From NCBI GenBank assembly GCA_003427395.1, contig BFEA01000033.1, positions 1,050,982 to 1,086,325 on the forward strand: a stretch of DNA of 35,344 bases. The letters run 5' to 3'. Positions 1 to 9,998 of the stretch are shown here, piece after piece (position 1 is the stretch's first letter; every line of letters starts with the position of its first letter). The DNA is from Chara braunii (lineage: Eukaryota > Streptophyta > Charophyceae > Charales > Characeae). Position numbers and translations under genes: made by a program. The notes beneath the pieces were generated by a model. It did not search any database, was not told the origin of the DNA, and saw only the letters and a list, made by a program, of their open reading frames with translations.

Positions 1-714
1 TATATATAGTGGGGAATAAATATGTGATGACCACTTCTCACAATCATAGTCAGACTCCTCTTAACCATATTTATGTATGTGATCGCAGACAGTTAAATAT
101 AAAGTTAGAACCACAGAACATACCTGCAATCACATAAAAAAGTCAACCAAAAGTCCGCACACTACACGGGGTCAACTTCAACCATTCTCTATACGCGTAC
201 CCCTTGCTTTAGCCATACAAGCCCCAACCTTTGTCCAACCTTCCATAAATAAATACTCAGCACTTCCGTTAAATGGTCATTTAATAAAAGTCCGGGTGAA
301 AACCTTAATAAAACAATAAAAACCACCAGGCTAAAACCTTCAAGTTTAGTAATGAGTGTGGAGTGGAGTTGAGTCGTAAACCGACGAATCGACAACCGAC
401 CTCAGCGACCTGTTATCAGTGATAACAGAAGATGATCCTCGTGGGATCAAGTTGAACTAACCCAAATCCAGAATCGAAATGATTGAGAGGACCTGTAACA
501 CAAGACAGACCAATCTTCAAACTAGGTCTATAAGTTCATGGAGAGTAATCTCCATATCATGATCTCACGCAAAATCCTTCTACTTAACTAAAGCCTAAGT
601 CTACCTCTAAGCAAGTGCCCCCAAAAAATGGTAGATCTGGTAGAATTTCCTTTACACATAGTGGATCGCCAGAATTGCCACCTGTCAAAATATAATCTAT
701 CTCCTCTAACCAAG
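1..714. other. AT-rich non-coding stretch
   Basis: I see no convincing coding sequence; the only ORF is a short leucine/valine-rich frame with no recognisable motif. The one ordered signal is a perfect 19-nt palindrome at 410-428 (CTGTTATCA, one central G, TGATAACAG). Composition matches the AT-rich repeat array that follows, so this is probably the same repetitive domain. Confidence 0.5.
410..428. other. 19-nt perfect palindrome
   Basis: Arms CTGTTATCA and TGATAACAG are exact reverse complements around a single base. It could be a dimeric protein-binding site or chance in AT-rich DNA. No neighbouring gene gives it a role. Confidence 0.4.
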
Positions 715-1380
715 AAAATTTTGGCAACGCTTCCCGTAGAAAAAATGTCTTTTCATAATTTATACTAGCTCGGATAAGAAAACTGAAATAATCTTTAACT
801 TTGGAAAATCAAATATTGTCTTAACTCTCTGATTTAGTAAAAATTTGGGCAACATCTCCGCTAGAGAAATATGCTTCCCATATTTATAGTAACTCAGATT
901 TGAGCTCATAATAAATCTTGAGTTCTTGCCAAGATAAAATTTAATTAACTCCTTAGATCTGTAAAAATTTGGGCAGCACTCCCTTTAGAAAATGAGACTT
1001 CCCATATTCATACAAAGCTAAGTTCAGAACCTTAAACAAGTTTGACTTTTCAAGATTCAATTTTGTCTAACTCCTTGAATTAGTGAAAATTTGGGCAGCA
1101 CTCCTTTTATAAAATGAGACTTTCCATATGTTTATTAAGCCATATATAAAAGTTAGACAAACCGTTCAGAACCTTAAACAAGTTTGACTTCTCAAGATTC
1201 AATTTTGTCCAACTCCTTGAATTAGTGAAAATTTAGGCAGCACTCTTTTTATAAAATGAGACTTTCCATATGTTTATTAAGCCATATATAAAAGTTAGAC
1301 AAACCGAACTTTGAAAAGACAAAATTTAACTAACTCCTTGGTTTTGTAGAAATTTCAGTAGTGGCTTACCAAGATTTATA
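715..1380 (+). repeat. Array of GGCAGCA-type motifs (hairpin family A)
   Basis: Five clear copies and one decayed copy of a 50-nt motif start near 715, 839, 963, 1085, 1227 and 1348. The core is AAAATTT, GGGCAGCACTCC, an A-rich middle TAGAAAATGAGACTT, then CCCATAT. The GGG near the left edge can pair with CCC near the right edge, and flanking ATTT can partly pair with ATAT, giving a weak stem-loop. Spacing is about 120-140 bp. The same left half (AAAATTTCGGCAGCACTTC) reappears at 12.6 and 14.1 kb with a different, better-paired right half. Motifs of this look occur in plant LTR-retrotransposon non-coding regions as I recall them; I cannot name the family. Confidence 0.7.
1022..1305 (+). repeat. 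142-bp tandem duplication
   Basis: Two head-to-tail units, 1022-1163 and 1164-1305, both start GTTCAGAACCTTAAACAAG and end GTTAGACAAACC, with only a few substitutions (for example GGGCAG versus AGGCAG). Each carries one family A motif. The low divergence means this duplication is more recent than the rest of the array. Confidence 0.9.
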
Positions 1381-2027
1381 CAAGACCAAGTATAATAAAA
1401 GATCCAAGAAAATGCAGAAATTGACCTAAGTAAAAGAAACTTAGCTCAGAAAATGTAGGAATTGAAACTAACTCCTATGACTCTAGCACGTGGCAAGCAT
1501 CTAAAGCAACTACCTGTCAAACTGAAACTCAGGCCAAGTAGTAATCTCACTTAGTCACATGCAAGGCCAAACCACGAAGGTAAGTACTCTCACCAGCCCA
1601 AAGTTAACCTTATCAAACAATAGTTCATAATCTTTCAATGATTTATCCCACCCAAACTTATGGAACATGTCTAGCTCAGCCATTGAATATACACAAACAC
1701 AGGGCACAACAACTTCTCTCTTCCTTGGGCACGTGCTTAGGCCACCCTAGTCGCCCTGAACTGTTTAAGTATCCAAGTTTTATATAATTATGTACACTGA
1801 GTTTTTTAAGGTAGCATATGACTGAACCGATCATCTTTAGCTCGAGGTTCAGCCTGCCCCTTCTTACCATAAGTTTATTCTTAGTTAATACTCTCTTCAG
1901 TTTGTGATAAACTAGAGTAATACCACCCACACTGATGGAACAATGTCTGACTAGCCTGTTCATAGATAAAGTCATAGTAAAATGTAGCCAAATTATAACC
2001 TTTTGGTTCCAGCATGTGCGTGGCATT

Positions 2028-2065
2028 GGACCAAGACCACCCAAACTATGGAACATGTTTGGTCC
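2028..2065 (+). repeat. Family B hairpin, stem GGACCAA/TTGGTCC
   Basis: A 7-bp perfect stem (2028-2034 with 2059-2065) closes the loop motif CACCCAAACTATGGAACAT. The next inner bases (GAC against GT) pair only in part. Confidence 0.65.
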
Positions 2066-2149
2066 TTGGCCTGATTTATTCTCTTAATGGTGAAGCGGGT
2101 AGAGGTTGAGTCACCCAAAGAAACTGAGAAAACCCAAAATAAGCAGACA

Positions 2150-2184
2150 ACCAAGCCACCCAAACTTATGGGACAATGCTTGGT
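2150..2184 (+). repeat. Family B hairpin, stem ACCAAGC/GCTTGGT
   Basis: A perfect 7-bp stem (2150-2156 with 2178-2184) closes the loop CACCCAAACTTATGGGACAAT (written here as a motif, 2157-2177). Confidence 0.65.
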
Positions 2185-2210
2185 CCCTAAAAAGTCAACC
2201 ACAGACAGTC

Positions 2211-2246
2211 AACCAGACCACCCAAACTTATGGTACATGTCTGGTT
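2211..2246 (+). repeat. Family B hairpin, stem AACCAGAC/GTCTGGTT
   Basis: A perfect 8-bp stem (2211-2218 with 2239-2246) closes the 20-nt loop CACCCAAACTTATGGTACAT. This is the clearest member of the family. Confidence 0.7.
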
Positions 2247-2276
2247 TTCCATGCAACTCAAAAATAAACATAGCAC

Positions 2277-2308
2277 TGGGCCTCCCGAAACTTATAGAGA
2301 CTTGCCCA
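2277..2308 (+). repeat. Family B hairpin, decayed, stem TGGGC/GCCCA
   Basis: A 5-bp stem (2277-2281 with 2304-2308) closes a diverged loop that still contains AAACTTAT. Confidence 0.5.
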
Positions 2309-2309
2309 A

Positions 2310-3020
2310 CCTTTGATTGACCCAGTCAGATACAAACAATATTGCCTTCCTCCCACCTTTCCCCCAGATACAACCATTTTTTCACAATTTGCTTTCAGCC
2401 AGACCACAAAACTGAAACTGAATACACAAACATTCCTTTATTAAGTCTGGTTTGTGTCCTGAAAGTTAAACATAAAGTCAAATTAGGGATGCAGGCAATA
2501 CACTCAATCAAACATAGCAAGAAATACATATAGGGGTTTTAACTGGGTTTATAGAGGGAGATGGAAGGTTACCTCTCAGTTCCTTGCCTCCAGAACTCCT
2601 CCTAAGTTCTGGCAGAGCTCCCACAATCGGTGGGTAACCTTGATGCGGTCCTACGGGTTGCAATCCCGCCTGCCGCCTTCCTCTCAGAACATGATTAGAC
2701 TTAGATTAAGAAGGGCAGAAAGAGGGGTTTTAGATGCTCGAGATACAGGAAGGGGACAAACTCAACTCTCGGGAGAGGGCCTTGTTGCCTTGATGCGCCC
2801 GAGGACCCCGCAATGGCGGTCAAATGTGCAGCAACTTGGTCAAACTGAGTCAAACCCTCCCTGTTGACTGTCCGACAACTCCCCTAATTCGCAGCAATAA
2901 AACCCGTTTCAATGAAATTCGCTCATCCTTACTTGCAGCGACGACTCCCTCCAATGGCTCAGCCACTAAGTCATGCTTGTGACCCTAAGCATGTTGACTA
3001 TGATGAACTTGGAACCTCGG
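2310..3020. other. Gene-poor stretch
   Basis: The short plus-strand ORFs (2342-2533, 2640-2867) have no recognisable domain or family signal. I see no repeat, RNA gene or element boundary here. Base composition rises toward balanced GC after about 2550, which marks the edge of the AT-rich hairpin arrays. Confidence 0.4.
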
Positions 3021-3033
3021 GGCCTGCCCCCGG

Positions 3034-3092
3034 TTAGCTCAATTGGCAGGACAAATACCACATCGACCAGCAGGTAAATTTGCATTCCTACC
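3034..3092 (+). repeat. Degenerate tRNA-like sequence (possible SINE head)
   Basis: TTAGCTCAATTGGCAGGAC at 3034-3052 fits a tRNA D-arm / Pol III A box. About 25 nt further on, AGGTAAATTTGCATTCCTACC loosely resembles a T-arm with an insertion. There is no proper acceptor or anticodon stem, so this is not a working tRNA gene. A tRNA-derived SINE fragment is the simplest reading. Confidence 0.3.
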
Positions 3093-3380
3093 GTTTACTC
3101 TTAATCCCCCCTCTACATCAGACTGAGCAACACTTCGATCAATAGGCAGGCTTATCGCCTCGCAACTCCCCTCCTTTGTACTCGGTCATTCAAGATGAGC
3201 AACACCCCGGTAATCAGGTAAGTCCCCGACCTCACCCTTCGTCCTTCGCTACTCCCTGCAGCAGTCTGAGCAGAGCGCCGACTTATGCTACGACAGCTTA
3301 GCTGGCTGCTGCCTTGCTCGCAGTTATAGCGCCACGATGGCATACCTCTACTTGGTTGTTGGCAAGTTCGCCTTGTACAC

Positions 3381-3451
3381 CAGGCCAAATGGGCATTGGC
3401 CCAAGACCTTCTGAATGCCACTTGAGTGCCTTACCAGTTGAGCCAGGCCTA
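3381..3451 (-). repeat. Degenerate tRNA-like sequence, minus strand
   Basis: On the minus strand a 71-nt segment has end complementarity AGGCC/GGCCT, a D-arm-like GGCTCAACTGGTAAGGC, and CAGAAGGTCTTGGGC followed by a short T-arm-like stem (TGGGC/GCCCA). Length and order match a tRNA, but the D-stem pairs poorly and the T-loop is only 4 nt. It is probably a tRNA pseudogene or SINE. It lies 290 bp from, and opposite to, the plus-strand tRNA-like segment. Confidence 0.3.
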
Positions 3452-3518
3452 CTAGATTTGAATTCGCATCTGTAATCCAATAACTTCACGCATGTGTCGA
3501 CTGGGCAGCCTCCCTATA

Positions 3519-4084
3519 TGCAGAATGAGAAGGAGTCTTCCACAAGTACAAGCAGATACTTGTCAACTGCACTTCCTGCACACTGCGAACAGGTACGTTC
3601 TTCCCTCCCTCCTCCTAATTGTTTTTCCCACTATTTATAATTTTTCCTCTTCCCTTCCTTATTTGTCGTCTCCCTCTGTACGCTCCAACGTATACATACA
3701 CCTGGCTTCCTACTCAGGCAGGTTCAACCAATCAGATCCGACACCATATAGCTATCACAACCAACATGCTGCAATCAAAGAGTTGAATGGTCTTGGTGAA
3801 GAATACGACGACCACCACCAATTTCAACACGAATTGCGACAAGTGCAAACGAGCGAGTCGACAAGGACAAGCAAGTGGCAACCCCCCGGGGTTCCCCTCG
3901 GCAACCAGTAGGCTGCGAAGGTGAGCAGCAGCATCAATACTCCTGCTAACGAACCAGAGTGTATGACAGTCGTTCGCCCTCCACTACTCATCGGACATGC
4001 AGAATGAGAACGAACTTTCCACTGAAGTAGGGAGAGATACATTGCCATATCTAAGCAAACCCCGGTCGCTTTCAGAACCCAGGT
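3519..4084 (+). repeat. Duplicated segment ending in splice-donor-like sites
   Basis: TGCAGAATGAGAA occurs at 3519 and 3998. Each copy is followed by a similar but diverged stretch that ends in a donor-like sequence: AACAG|GTACGT at 3592/3593 and CCCAG|GTAACT at 4082/4083, 74 and 85 nt after the motif. This could be a duplicated small exon, or retroelement leader DNA. No reading frame is convincing enough to call a protein. Confidence 0.25.
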
Positions 4085-4139
4085 AACTGCCTCTCCGTAC
4101 TTACATTCTCCTAATAGATACGTATCTTGCACCCTCTCA

Positions 4140-6360
4140 TATACTATTGCTTCTAACTCCCCGTCTCTTCCCTACGTAATACTCATTTCCACCCTCAGTC
4201 TTATCCATACCCGTCTCGTCATCTTTTTCCCACTTTCTTTCATAGCCACTTTCATGCTACCTCCCGTTGTATGTTTTTCCACTAACTCATAATCTACTAA
4301 CTCTCGTGCCCATTCGACTATGGATTCGAGGTTACCCAGTCTTAGAAACCCCGATTTGAGTCCTCCCTCGCCCGATTCCACTCGAAATCGAGGGAGATAT
4401 GTGTTTCCTATTCCCTTTTCTCTTTGCTCCCGCCATTTCTCCATGCAAGACTTTCTCTACTAATCTCCCTCTACACTAATCCTTTCGCTATTCTAACATT
4501 TCCAATGGATTCGCCTCCGTTCAAAATCCCTGTATCGTGTCTTTCCCCGCCTGATTCTATCAAGGAACGGGCGGGCTACACGATTTTTACTTCTGCCATA
4601 GCTGCCTTTACACTACCTCCGCGCAACGCTTTTCCAATCTAACTTTCATTTTACTAACCCAAAGCTAAAACTACCTCTTCCATCGATTTCGCCTAGCCTA
4701 AAAACCCCAGATCATCACTTTTCTCCGCTCTAATCCGACGAGAAACGAGTGAGTTACGGTCCTCCCTTCCGCCATGCCCGTCCGCCTGCCATTTTCTTCT
4801 TCATATGTATCCGGCGCCAGTACACATCCAGATTCATTCTCTGTTATGCTTAGCAGGCTGAGGTCTCGTTCGTTAACGGAAGTAACCGTACAAATCACTC
4901 CGGCAACTAAGAGCGGTCATGCACCTCCTCCCATGAAATCAAGAAAGAGCTCTCAATCTATCAATCCTAACTAATACCGTGCTCTCATCTCTTTCCTTCC
5001 CGCACGCTCCTTTCCTTCTACGTCTATGTCTTCCCGTTCGTTAGCCTCCGCATCCTAGCGCTGAGTCCTGCTATCGCACTGCAATCTGTTCAGCGGCTTC
5101 AGTGGCCGCTTGAAAGTCTTCAAAAGGAAGAAAACAAAAAAAAAATGCAACTACTGTCTCAGACGGCCCTGCGCTCCTATACCCAGATCCGACGAAGATC
5201 TGTCTGGTTGCTATTGCCACAGTCTCATCCGCTCTGGTTTTGCCCGGGCGGAGTCCCCCGCCACCTTGGGCTCCCAATGGGCAAGCCTTCACTCGGACGC
5301 CCGTTTTCAGAGTTGAAGGGCGTGGCCTTGTTGGAGTCCTAACCATGGGCCTAGGCGGCCCGGGCCCAGTGCAGATCCTAGTAGTAGTGGCAAATATTCA
5401 AACTTAGAACTTTGGAGGCTGACAGGGAGAAAAGTTCCGCGTGAACAACAGCCTGGGCACTACGGCCACTGCCCTTGCGCCCCCGCCCCGCTCGACTTCT
5501 CTCCACCTTATGGGCTAATCGCCCACCGGCTTCCATACACATTGAACTCCTCGACCCGTATTTCAAGACGGCGAAATAGATGAATTTCGCCAGCACCCCA
5601 ACTCACAAGAACCCGCAGGTCAACCAAAGGAGGCGCGCGCTCGAGGCCTTTGACCGTCGTGACGACCTCCAAATCTGGCCTCACGCCCGAGTCAAGAAAC
5701 GCTGGAGCGAAATAATAATAATACGACAATAAATAAAAATAAAAAATATTTAAAGGTTTTTAGTCATCAGAAGACTATGGACGAGGAAAAACAAACCGCT
5801 AGCACTATTCTAACGTCTTCGACGGCGAAACCAAAGAGAATAGCCCTGCCGGGCTCCCAACCCTTCGGTCCCTTCGTGCCACTTTGATATCCCCACATCG
5901 TCACCACTCTACCTCGATCCCTGAACCTCTTTGATGAAAGTCCGACGCTATAGCCACTAGTGTTAGGCCCAAGGCTAGGTCTAATTCTGGCGGACATCTA
6001 AATAAACCGATACTGTGCAACGTGCATATCCACCGGAACGCTTTCAAAACCACACTATTGTCGATGCCGTCCTTCGCATGTACGCACAAGTCACAGACTC
6101 ACAGGCAAACGCAGCAATCAAGAGACAAAATCTCTTTAATCCTAGTTTAATCAGAAACAAAAATCTGGTCGGCGGTCACGTCGACTCTTCAATCATCAAT
6201 CAAAAATAAAAAGATCACGCGCGCCTCAAATTTGCGCGCCCACACACTCACTACTCTAGTCAACCATCCAGCCAACGTAAACCACAGACCCAGTTGCGCC
6301 TCGCGCGGAATACTTAAGCTTTCAAGCAAACCTATTTTCTGTCGCTTGCAAAAACCAGGG
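4140..6360. other. Gene-poor stretch, pyrimidine-rich then GC-richer
   Basis: 4140-5040 is C/T-rich on the plus strand with only short ORFs. 5040-5700 is GC-richer and includes a GGCCCGGGCCC block near 5360. 5700-5760 is an AATA-rich tract. None of the ORFs shows a motif, repeat or compositional signature I would defend as coding. Confidence 0.35.
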
Positions 6361-6363
6361 TGG

Positions 6364-6381
6364 ATACCCTTGTAAGGGTAT
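6364..6381. other. 18-nt palindrome
   Basis: ATACCCTT and AAGGGTAT are perfect 8-bp arms around GT. Function unknown; possibly a protein-binding palindrome in non-coding DNA. Confidence 0.35.
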
Positions 6382-6549
6382 TCGCACCGACAACGCTCCC
6401 GCCAAGTAGCGAAACTCTACCAAAGAAAAAGAAAACCCGAGTAGTCTAGGATGCGGAGCAAGCTCCATGCTGAGTCCATGCGATGCAACCTAGGATAAAA
6501 AATGTCACAAAAACAGCAATGTCACATCTAACAGCCTAAGTGAAAGCAG

Positions 6550-6740
6550 AAGCAACTAACTAGTATACATGTCCTCGGAAAGCATAAAGTAATGACAACT
6601 AAATCCTAGAATGTTGGAGGCAATAGCCTCAGTCTGGAAACAACAGACTAGTGTATAAGTCCTAAGAACAGCAAAAACAGAAACAACTAAATCCTAAAAA
6701 TGTTAGAGGCGGTAGCCTCAGTCTGAGAGCAACAAAGCAA
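6550..6740 (+). repeat. About 88-bp tandem repeat, two units
   Basis: ACAACTAAATCCTA at 6595 recurs at 6683, and the preceding GCAACTAACTAGTATACATG matches a later ACAACAGACTAGTGTATAAG in part, giving an 88-bp period. Both units carry a small hairpin, GAGGC-aata-GCCTC and GAGGC-ggta-GCCTC, with stem kept and loop changed. Confidence 0.7.
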
Positions 6741-7528
6741 CAACAAGACAACCATATTTCACAGGAGAAGTGTGTCGCAAAGCACATGGTGGGATGGTCT
6801 CTGAGGGTGGCGAATGCAGCCTAGGGGTCGATAAACTCCTAAGGGCATCCACACATCATGGCGAGGAGACACATGTCATCAGGCTCAATGAGGGTAGGGA
6901 ACAGGGACCGAACAGAACCAATGACCCTAACCGATAGTCCATGAGGGCAGTTAATGCTCGACTAAAGGGGTGACCGCTATGGAGGGTCGACCATGCAAGG
7001 GAATAAGGGAACCCGATATACTAGCGCACCTAGAGGAAGCATGCAAGGCTGCCTAACTAGGGCGGGAGGGCCGACAGAGGGTAAAAAAATCATGGGTAAG
7101 GGAATCATGCAAATGACTCCTAAAGTGAGGGAAGTCGGAGCTCGATCCATAAGCTGGGAAACCAGGGCAACGCTACGGTCCCAATGCTTATGTGTATACC
7201 AAGGGAGAGCCCAACTGCGAGGAACCCTACGAAGGGAGACCATCATGTGACACAACCAGGGTACTGTACAGGGTAAGGTGGTAAGAGAGTGACGACGTCT
7301 GAAGTAGGCAGAGTTGATCGTGACGAAGGCCGTGAAGCTGCCGATGACGTCCATGATGAGAAGTCCGGAATGTCGTCGAGGAAGAGCCGCAACGTCGACG
7401 AGCTGAAGTGGCAAGACTGGTGTGGATGGAGTACTGAGAAGTCAAAGACGTGGGAAGATAAGTCAAAGTCAATCGTCGTATCAAGCAGGACGACGACGAG
7501 TGAGTTGTGGACGCTCAGAAGCATCCGG
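6741..7528. other. Non-coding region beyond the 3' end of element E1
   Basis: This lies downstream of the E1 pol stop on the minus strand, where a 3' UTR, polypurine tract and 3' LTR should be. I see no TG...CA LTR edge matching the LTR at 15553-15860. Plus-strand motifs such as CATGCAAGG and TAAGGGAA recur loosely. ORFs on either strand look incidental. Confidence 0.4.
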
Positions 7529-8313
7529 CTACTGCTGAAGGTCTGCCTCAGATGGAGCAGGCTCGACTTCAGCAGTGTCCTCAGCCGAGGGAGAAGGAGG
7601 GTCAGTGGGCTGAGGAGGAGCAGTCAACCCAGCACGACGAGCACGGTCATAGGCACGCACCAACATGCGAGCGTGCTGCAAGCGCTCGAGGGGCTCCCAT
7701 GTAGCCCCTCATCAGGGTAACCTTTCCAACGCACGAGATACTCGACGTGAGGAGGGTTGTCGTCGGTGAGTCGGCGACCAATGATGTCTGAAACAAGGAA
7801 CTCCTCGTGGCCGTCCACCATGATGGGTGGAGGGCGCTCGTATGGTCGTCTAGCGAAATGTTCAGACGGTCTGCGGTAGGGACGCAGTAACGAGATGTGG
7901 CAGACATCGTGCACACGAGTCTGGTGTAGGTAGTCTGGCAGCTTCATATGGAAGCTGATCGGGCTAGAAGCCGTATCAGAACCGACGGCCTGGAGAATGC
8001 GGCATGGGCCAAAGAAGCGACGCCAAAACTTGTGACGCGTGTCCGCTTCGAGCTGTAAGTGGCGGGTGTCGATAAGTACATCATCACCGACTTTGAATGG
8101 ATGATCCATCCTCGATCGGTTCGCATGTGCGGCCATGCGAGTCTGGGAAGCGGCTATGTGCTCAGTGCGGGACAACTCGTGTCGGGGTGCATCTGTGATG
8201 GTCGAAGGAAGTCCGCGGGAACGCGAGGGTGATAGTTGAGATCGCAATATCCCGTGGTTGGCTAGACGACGAGGTTGTAGGCTATCTCCACGTGGGCAAG
8301 ATGGAGATCCCAC
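7529..8313 (-). pseudogene. E1 integrase C-terminal region with chromodomain
   Basis: This is the C-terminal part of pol. HIAASQTRMAAHANRSR, then a DVLIDTRHLQLE stretch, then LLRPYRR make up the GPF/GPY-like integrase tail. EEFLVSDIIGRR, then YLVRWKGYPDE is the start of a chromodomain, which targets integration to chromatin. One base is missing just after YPDE compared with E3 (YPDEEATWEP), so the frame shifts near 7713 and the ORF ends early; the correct frame continues to a stop at 7529-7531. About 48 nt present in E3 before HIAAS are deleted here. Confidence 0.85.
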
Positions 8314-8708
8314 TGCTGGTCGTCACGAACAATCTTTCGGAGAATATTTTCTAGAGTCCTGTTCGTGACCTCGGTCTAACCATCAGTCTGGGCATGGTAA
8401 GACGAGGAGAAGCGGAGCTGGGTGTCGTACACCTCGTGGAGCCGTCGCCAAAATCGGCTGGTAAACTGCGGGTCACTGTCAAATATGATGCTCAGAGGTA
8501 AGCCGTGGTCACGCACGACTCAGTCAAACACGATGTCGGCGACCTCACGTGCACTGATGGCATAGCGGTACGGAACAAAGCGTGCGCGCTTCGTGAAGTG
8601 GTCGACGACGACTAGGATCTCATCATCACTGTCGGGGGTCGGAGGACGAAGAGGACCGATAAAATCCATCGAGATGGACTGCCAACTACCCTCAGGGATA
8701 GGAAGAGG
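8314..8708 (-). pseudogene. E1 integrase catalytic core (DDE), nonsense-broken
   Basis: Translation of the minus strand shows ISMDFIGPL (first Asp), then IIFDSDPQFTS (second Asp), then NRTLENIL (Glu): a complete D,D,E triad of a retroviral-type integrase that inserts element cDNA. The frame is interrupted by a TAG at 8709-8711 just before it (CAG in E3), a TGA at 8520-8522 (CGA in E3) and a TAG at 8376-8378. The gene is dead although the active-site residues survive. Confidence 0.8.
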
Positions 8709-9194
8709 CTAGAGCAAACCATAACGCAGGTGGTTTGCACTGTTCACCTCCTGATAGGTGGGACACTCTGCGACGTAGTCCTTCACAAAGTCCTTGCGCT
8801 TCGGCCAGACGTACAGGCGGCTCATACGAGCCAACGTCTTATGGAAGCCCATATGACTGGCGGTTGCCTGGTCATGGAACTCTGCTACTGGCCGGACACG
8901 TAGCTTTCCAGTGGAGGGAACGCAAATACGGGGCTTTCTGGTCCCCTGTGAACCGTGCCAGTACACAAGACCATTGTCCCCGAGAGAGTAGTTCGGGACA
9001 GTCTTGGCGGGGTAGTGACGGTACTGAGTGAGAAACTCGTCGATCACCGATTGGTGGACGGTGGTGACTGAGATGGCAGCAAGCTGGATCTGCTCCAGAT
9101 CATGGTCAGGGTGTCGGGATAAGGCATCAACGACCCGATTAGTCTCACCCTTGATGTGCTCATTGGTGAAACTAAACTCGGATAGGTCGCGCCA
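8709..9194 (-). pseudogene. E1 integrase N-terminal zinc-finger region
   Basis: It holds the H2C2 zinc-binding module: a histidine pair around FHDQATASHMGFHKTL and then AECPTYQEV. E3 has CPTCQEV, so the last cysteine has become tyrosine here (TGT to TAT, 8754-8756). Relative to E3, about a dozen residues before the NYSLGDNGLVYW segment are deleted in frame. It lies in the same frame as the RNase H fragment upstream. Confidence 0.75.
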
Positions 9195-9494
9195 CTAGCG
9201 AGCCTGTCGAGGAGTGAGCTTCGGGTTTGTCTGAAAAGCCTGGACAACGGAGTTGTCTGTGCGCACAGTGAATGGTGCCCCGTGCAGGTAGTAACGCCAG
9301 TGTCGAGCGACAAAAACTACTGCGAGAACCTCACGTTCATCAACAGTGTAGTTTATCTCGGGGGGCAGGACCTGACGGGAGTAGAAGGCTATCAGACAAT
9401 CACCTGAGCAAGACTCGATAGTGTCGTCCTCGACAATGGTAGGATAATAGTCAATAGAAGGCTCACAAGTAGCTGGGAATGCTCGACGTCGCAC
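9195..9494 (-). pseudogene. E1 C-terminal RNase H fragment
   Basis: CLIAFYSRQVLPPEINYT, then DEREVLAVVFVARHWRYYL match the middle and end of Ty3/gypsy RNase H, including the conserved Glu of the YxxxERE-like helix and the RTDN motif. The expected N-terminal TDAS strand is absent. A W-to-stop change (TGG to TAG, 9195-9197) ends the ORF. The fragment starts right at the RT-deletion junction. Confidence 0.8.
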
Positions 9495-9998
9495 ATCGGT
9501 GGGATGCCGACGTACGAGAACGACGATGGGAAAACGTCGCGGTACTCTCGAATGAGGTCACGAACTGCGGGCTCCAGGTCGGCTCTATAGCGTGCGAATT
9601 CCTCAGCGTCAACGTCGGTGCGCGACGGCGGGGTGGACTTGATGGACGGCGGAGGGAGGGAAGTAGAGATGAGAGTCATGAAGATAGGAGGATCTGCCTC
9701 CAGAGAGATGAGATCGGCGTTGGGACAGGGTGGATCATAGTGCAAGAGATCCTTAACGTTCATCGTAAAGAAGGTGATGTCGTCCTGTCGGATGAAGTGA
9801 ACGAACTGCCGAGGCGAGGTGACGGTGATAGTAGGAGATGGTGTGGGCAAGAAAGGCTCCAGGGGAGAAGGATCGGGGCGTGGTGTCGCAGTGGTACCTA
9901 TAAAAGGTACGCGATACGTCTGTCCACACTTCATTCTGAGAACGAGAGTGTTGGTCGCCCAATCGGCCTCGGTGCTTTGGAACCGACGAGACCACGAA
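9479..9998 (-). pseudogene. E1 protease-RT linker, truncated before RT
   Basis: The frame contains FTMNVKDLLHY and ends with LIREYRDVFPSS, then GIPPMCDVEH. That is the standard lead-in to gypsy RT (EYRDVFP...GLPP.RDVEHRI). RT should follow, but the next bases are the RNase H fragment in another frame. It is a proline/serine-rich spacer with no catalytic role of its own. Confidence 0.75.

Larger units (their letters stand above)
1647..2308 (+). repeat. Conserved-loop hairpin array (family B)
   Basis: Six copies of a loop motif close to CACCCAAACTTATGGAACAT occur at about 1647, 1922, 2038, 2157, 2219 and 2282. The last four are bracketed by short inverted repeats whose sequence differs from copy to copy although each pair is complementary: GGACCAA/TTGGTCC, ACCAAGC/GCTTGGT, AACCAGAC/GTCTGGTT and TGGGC/GCCCA. 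The loop is conserved and the stem is not, the reverse of what simple copying followed by random decay predicts. The two leftmost copies have no obvious stem. ORFs crossing this array are incidental. Confidence 0.75.

Noticed and set aside
5580-5732. 50-codon plus-strand ORF with a basic, tryptophan-containing C-terminus
   Set aside because: Looks protein-like but is short, ends in an AATA microsatellite and has no supporting context.
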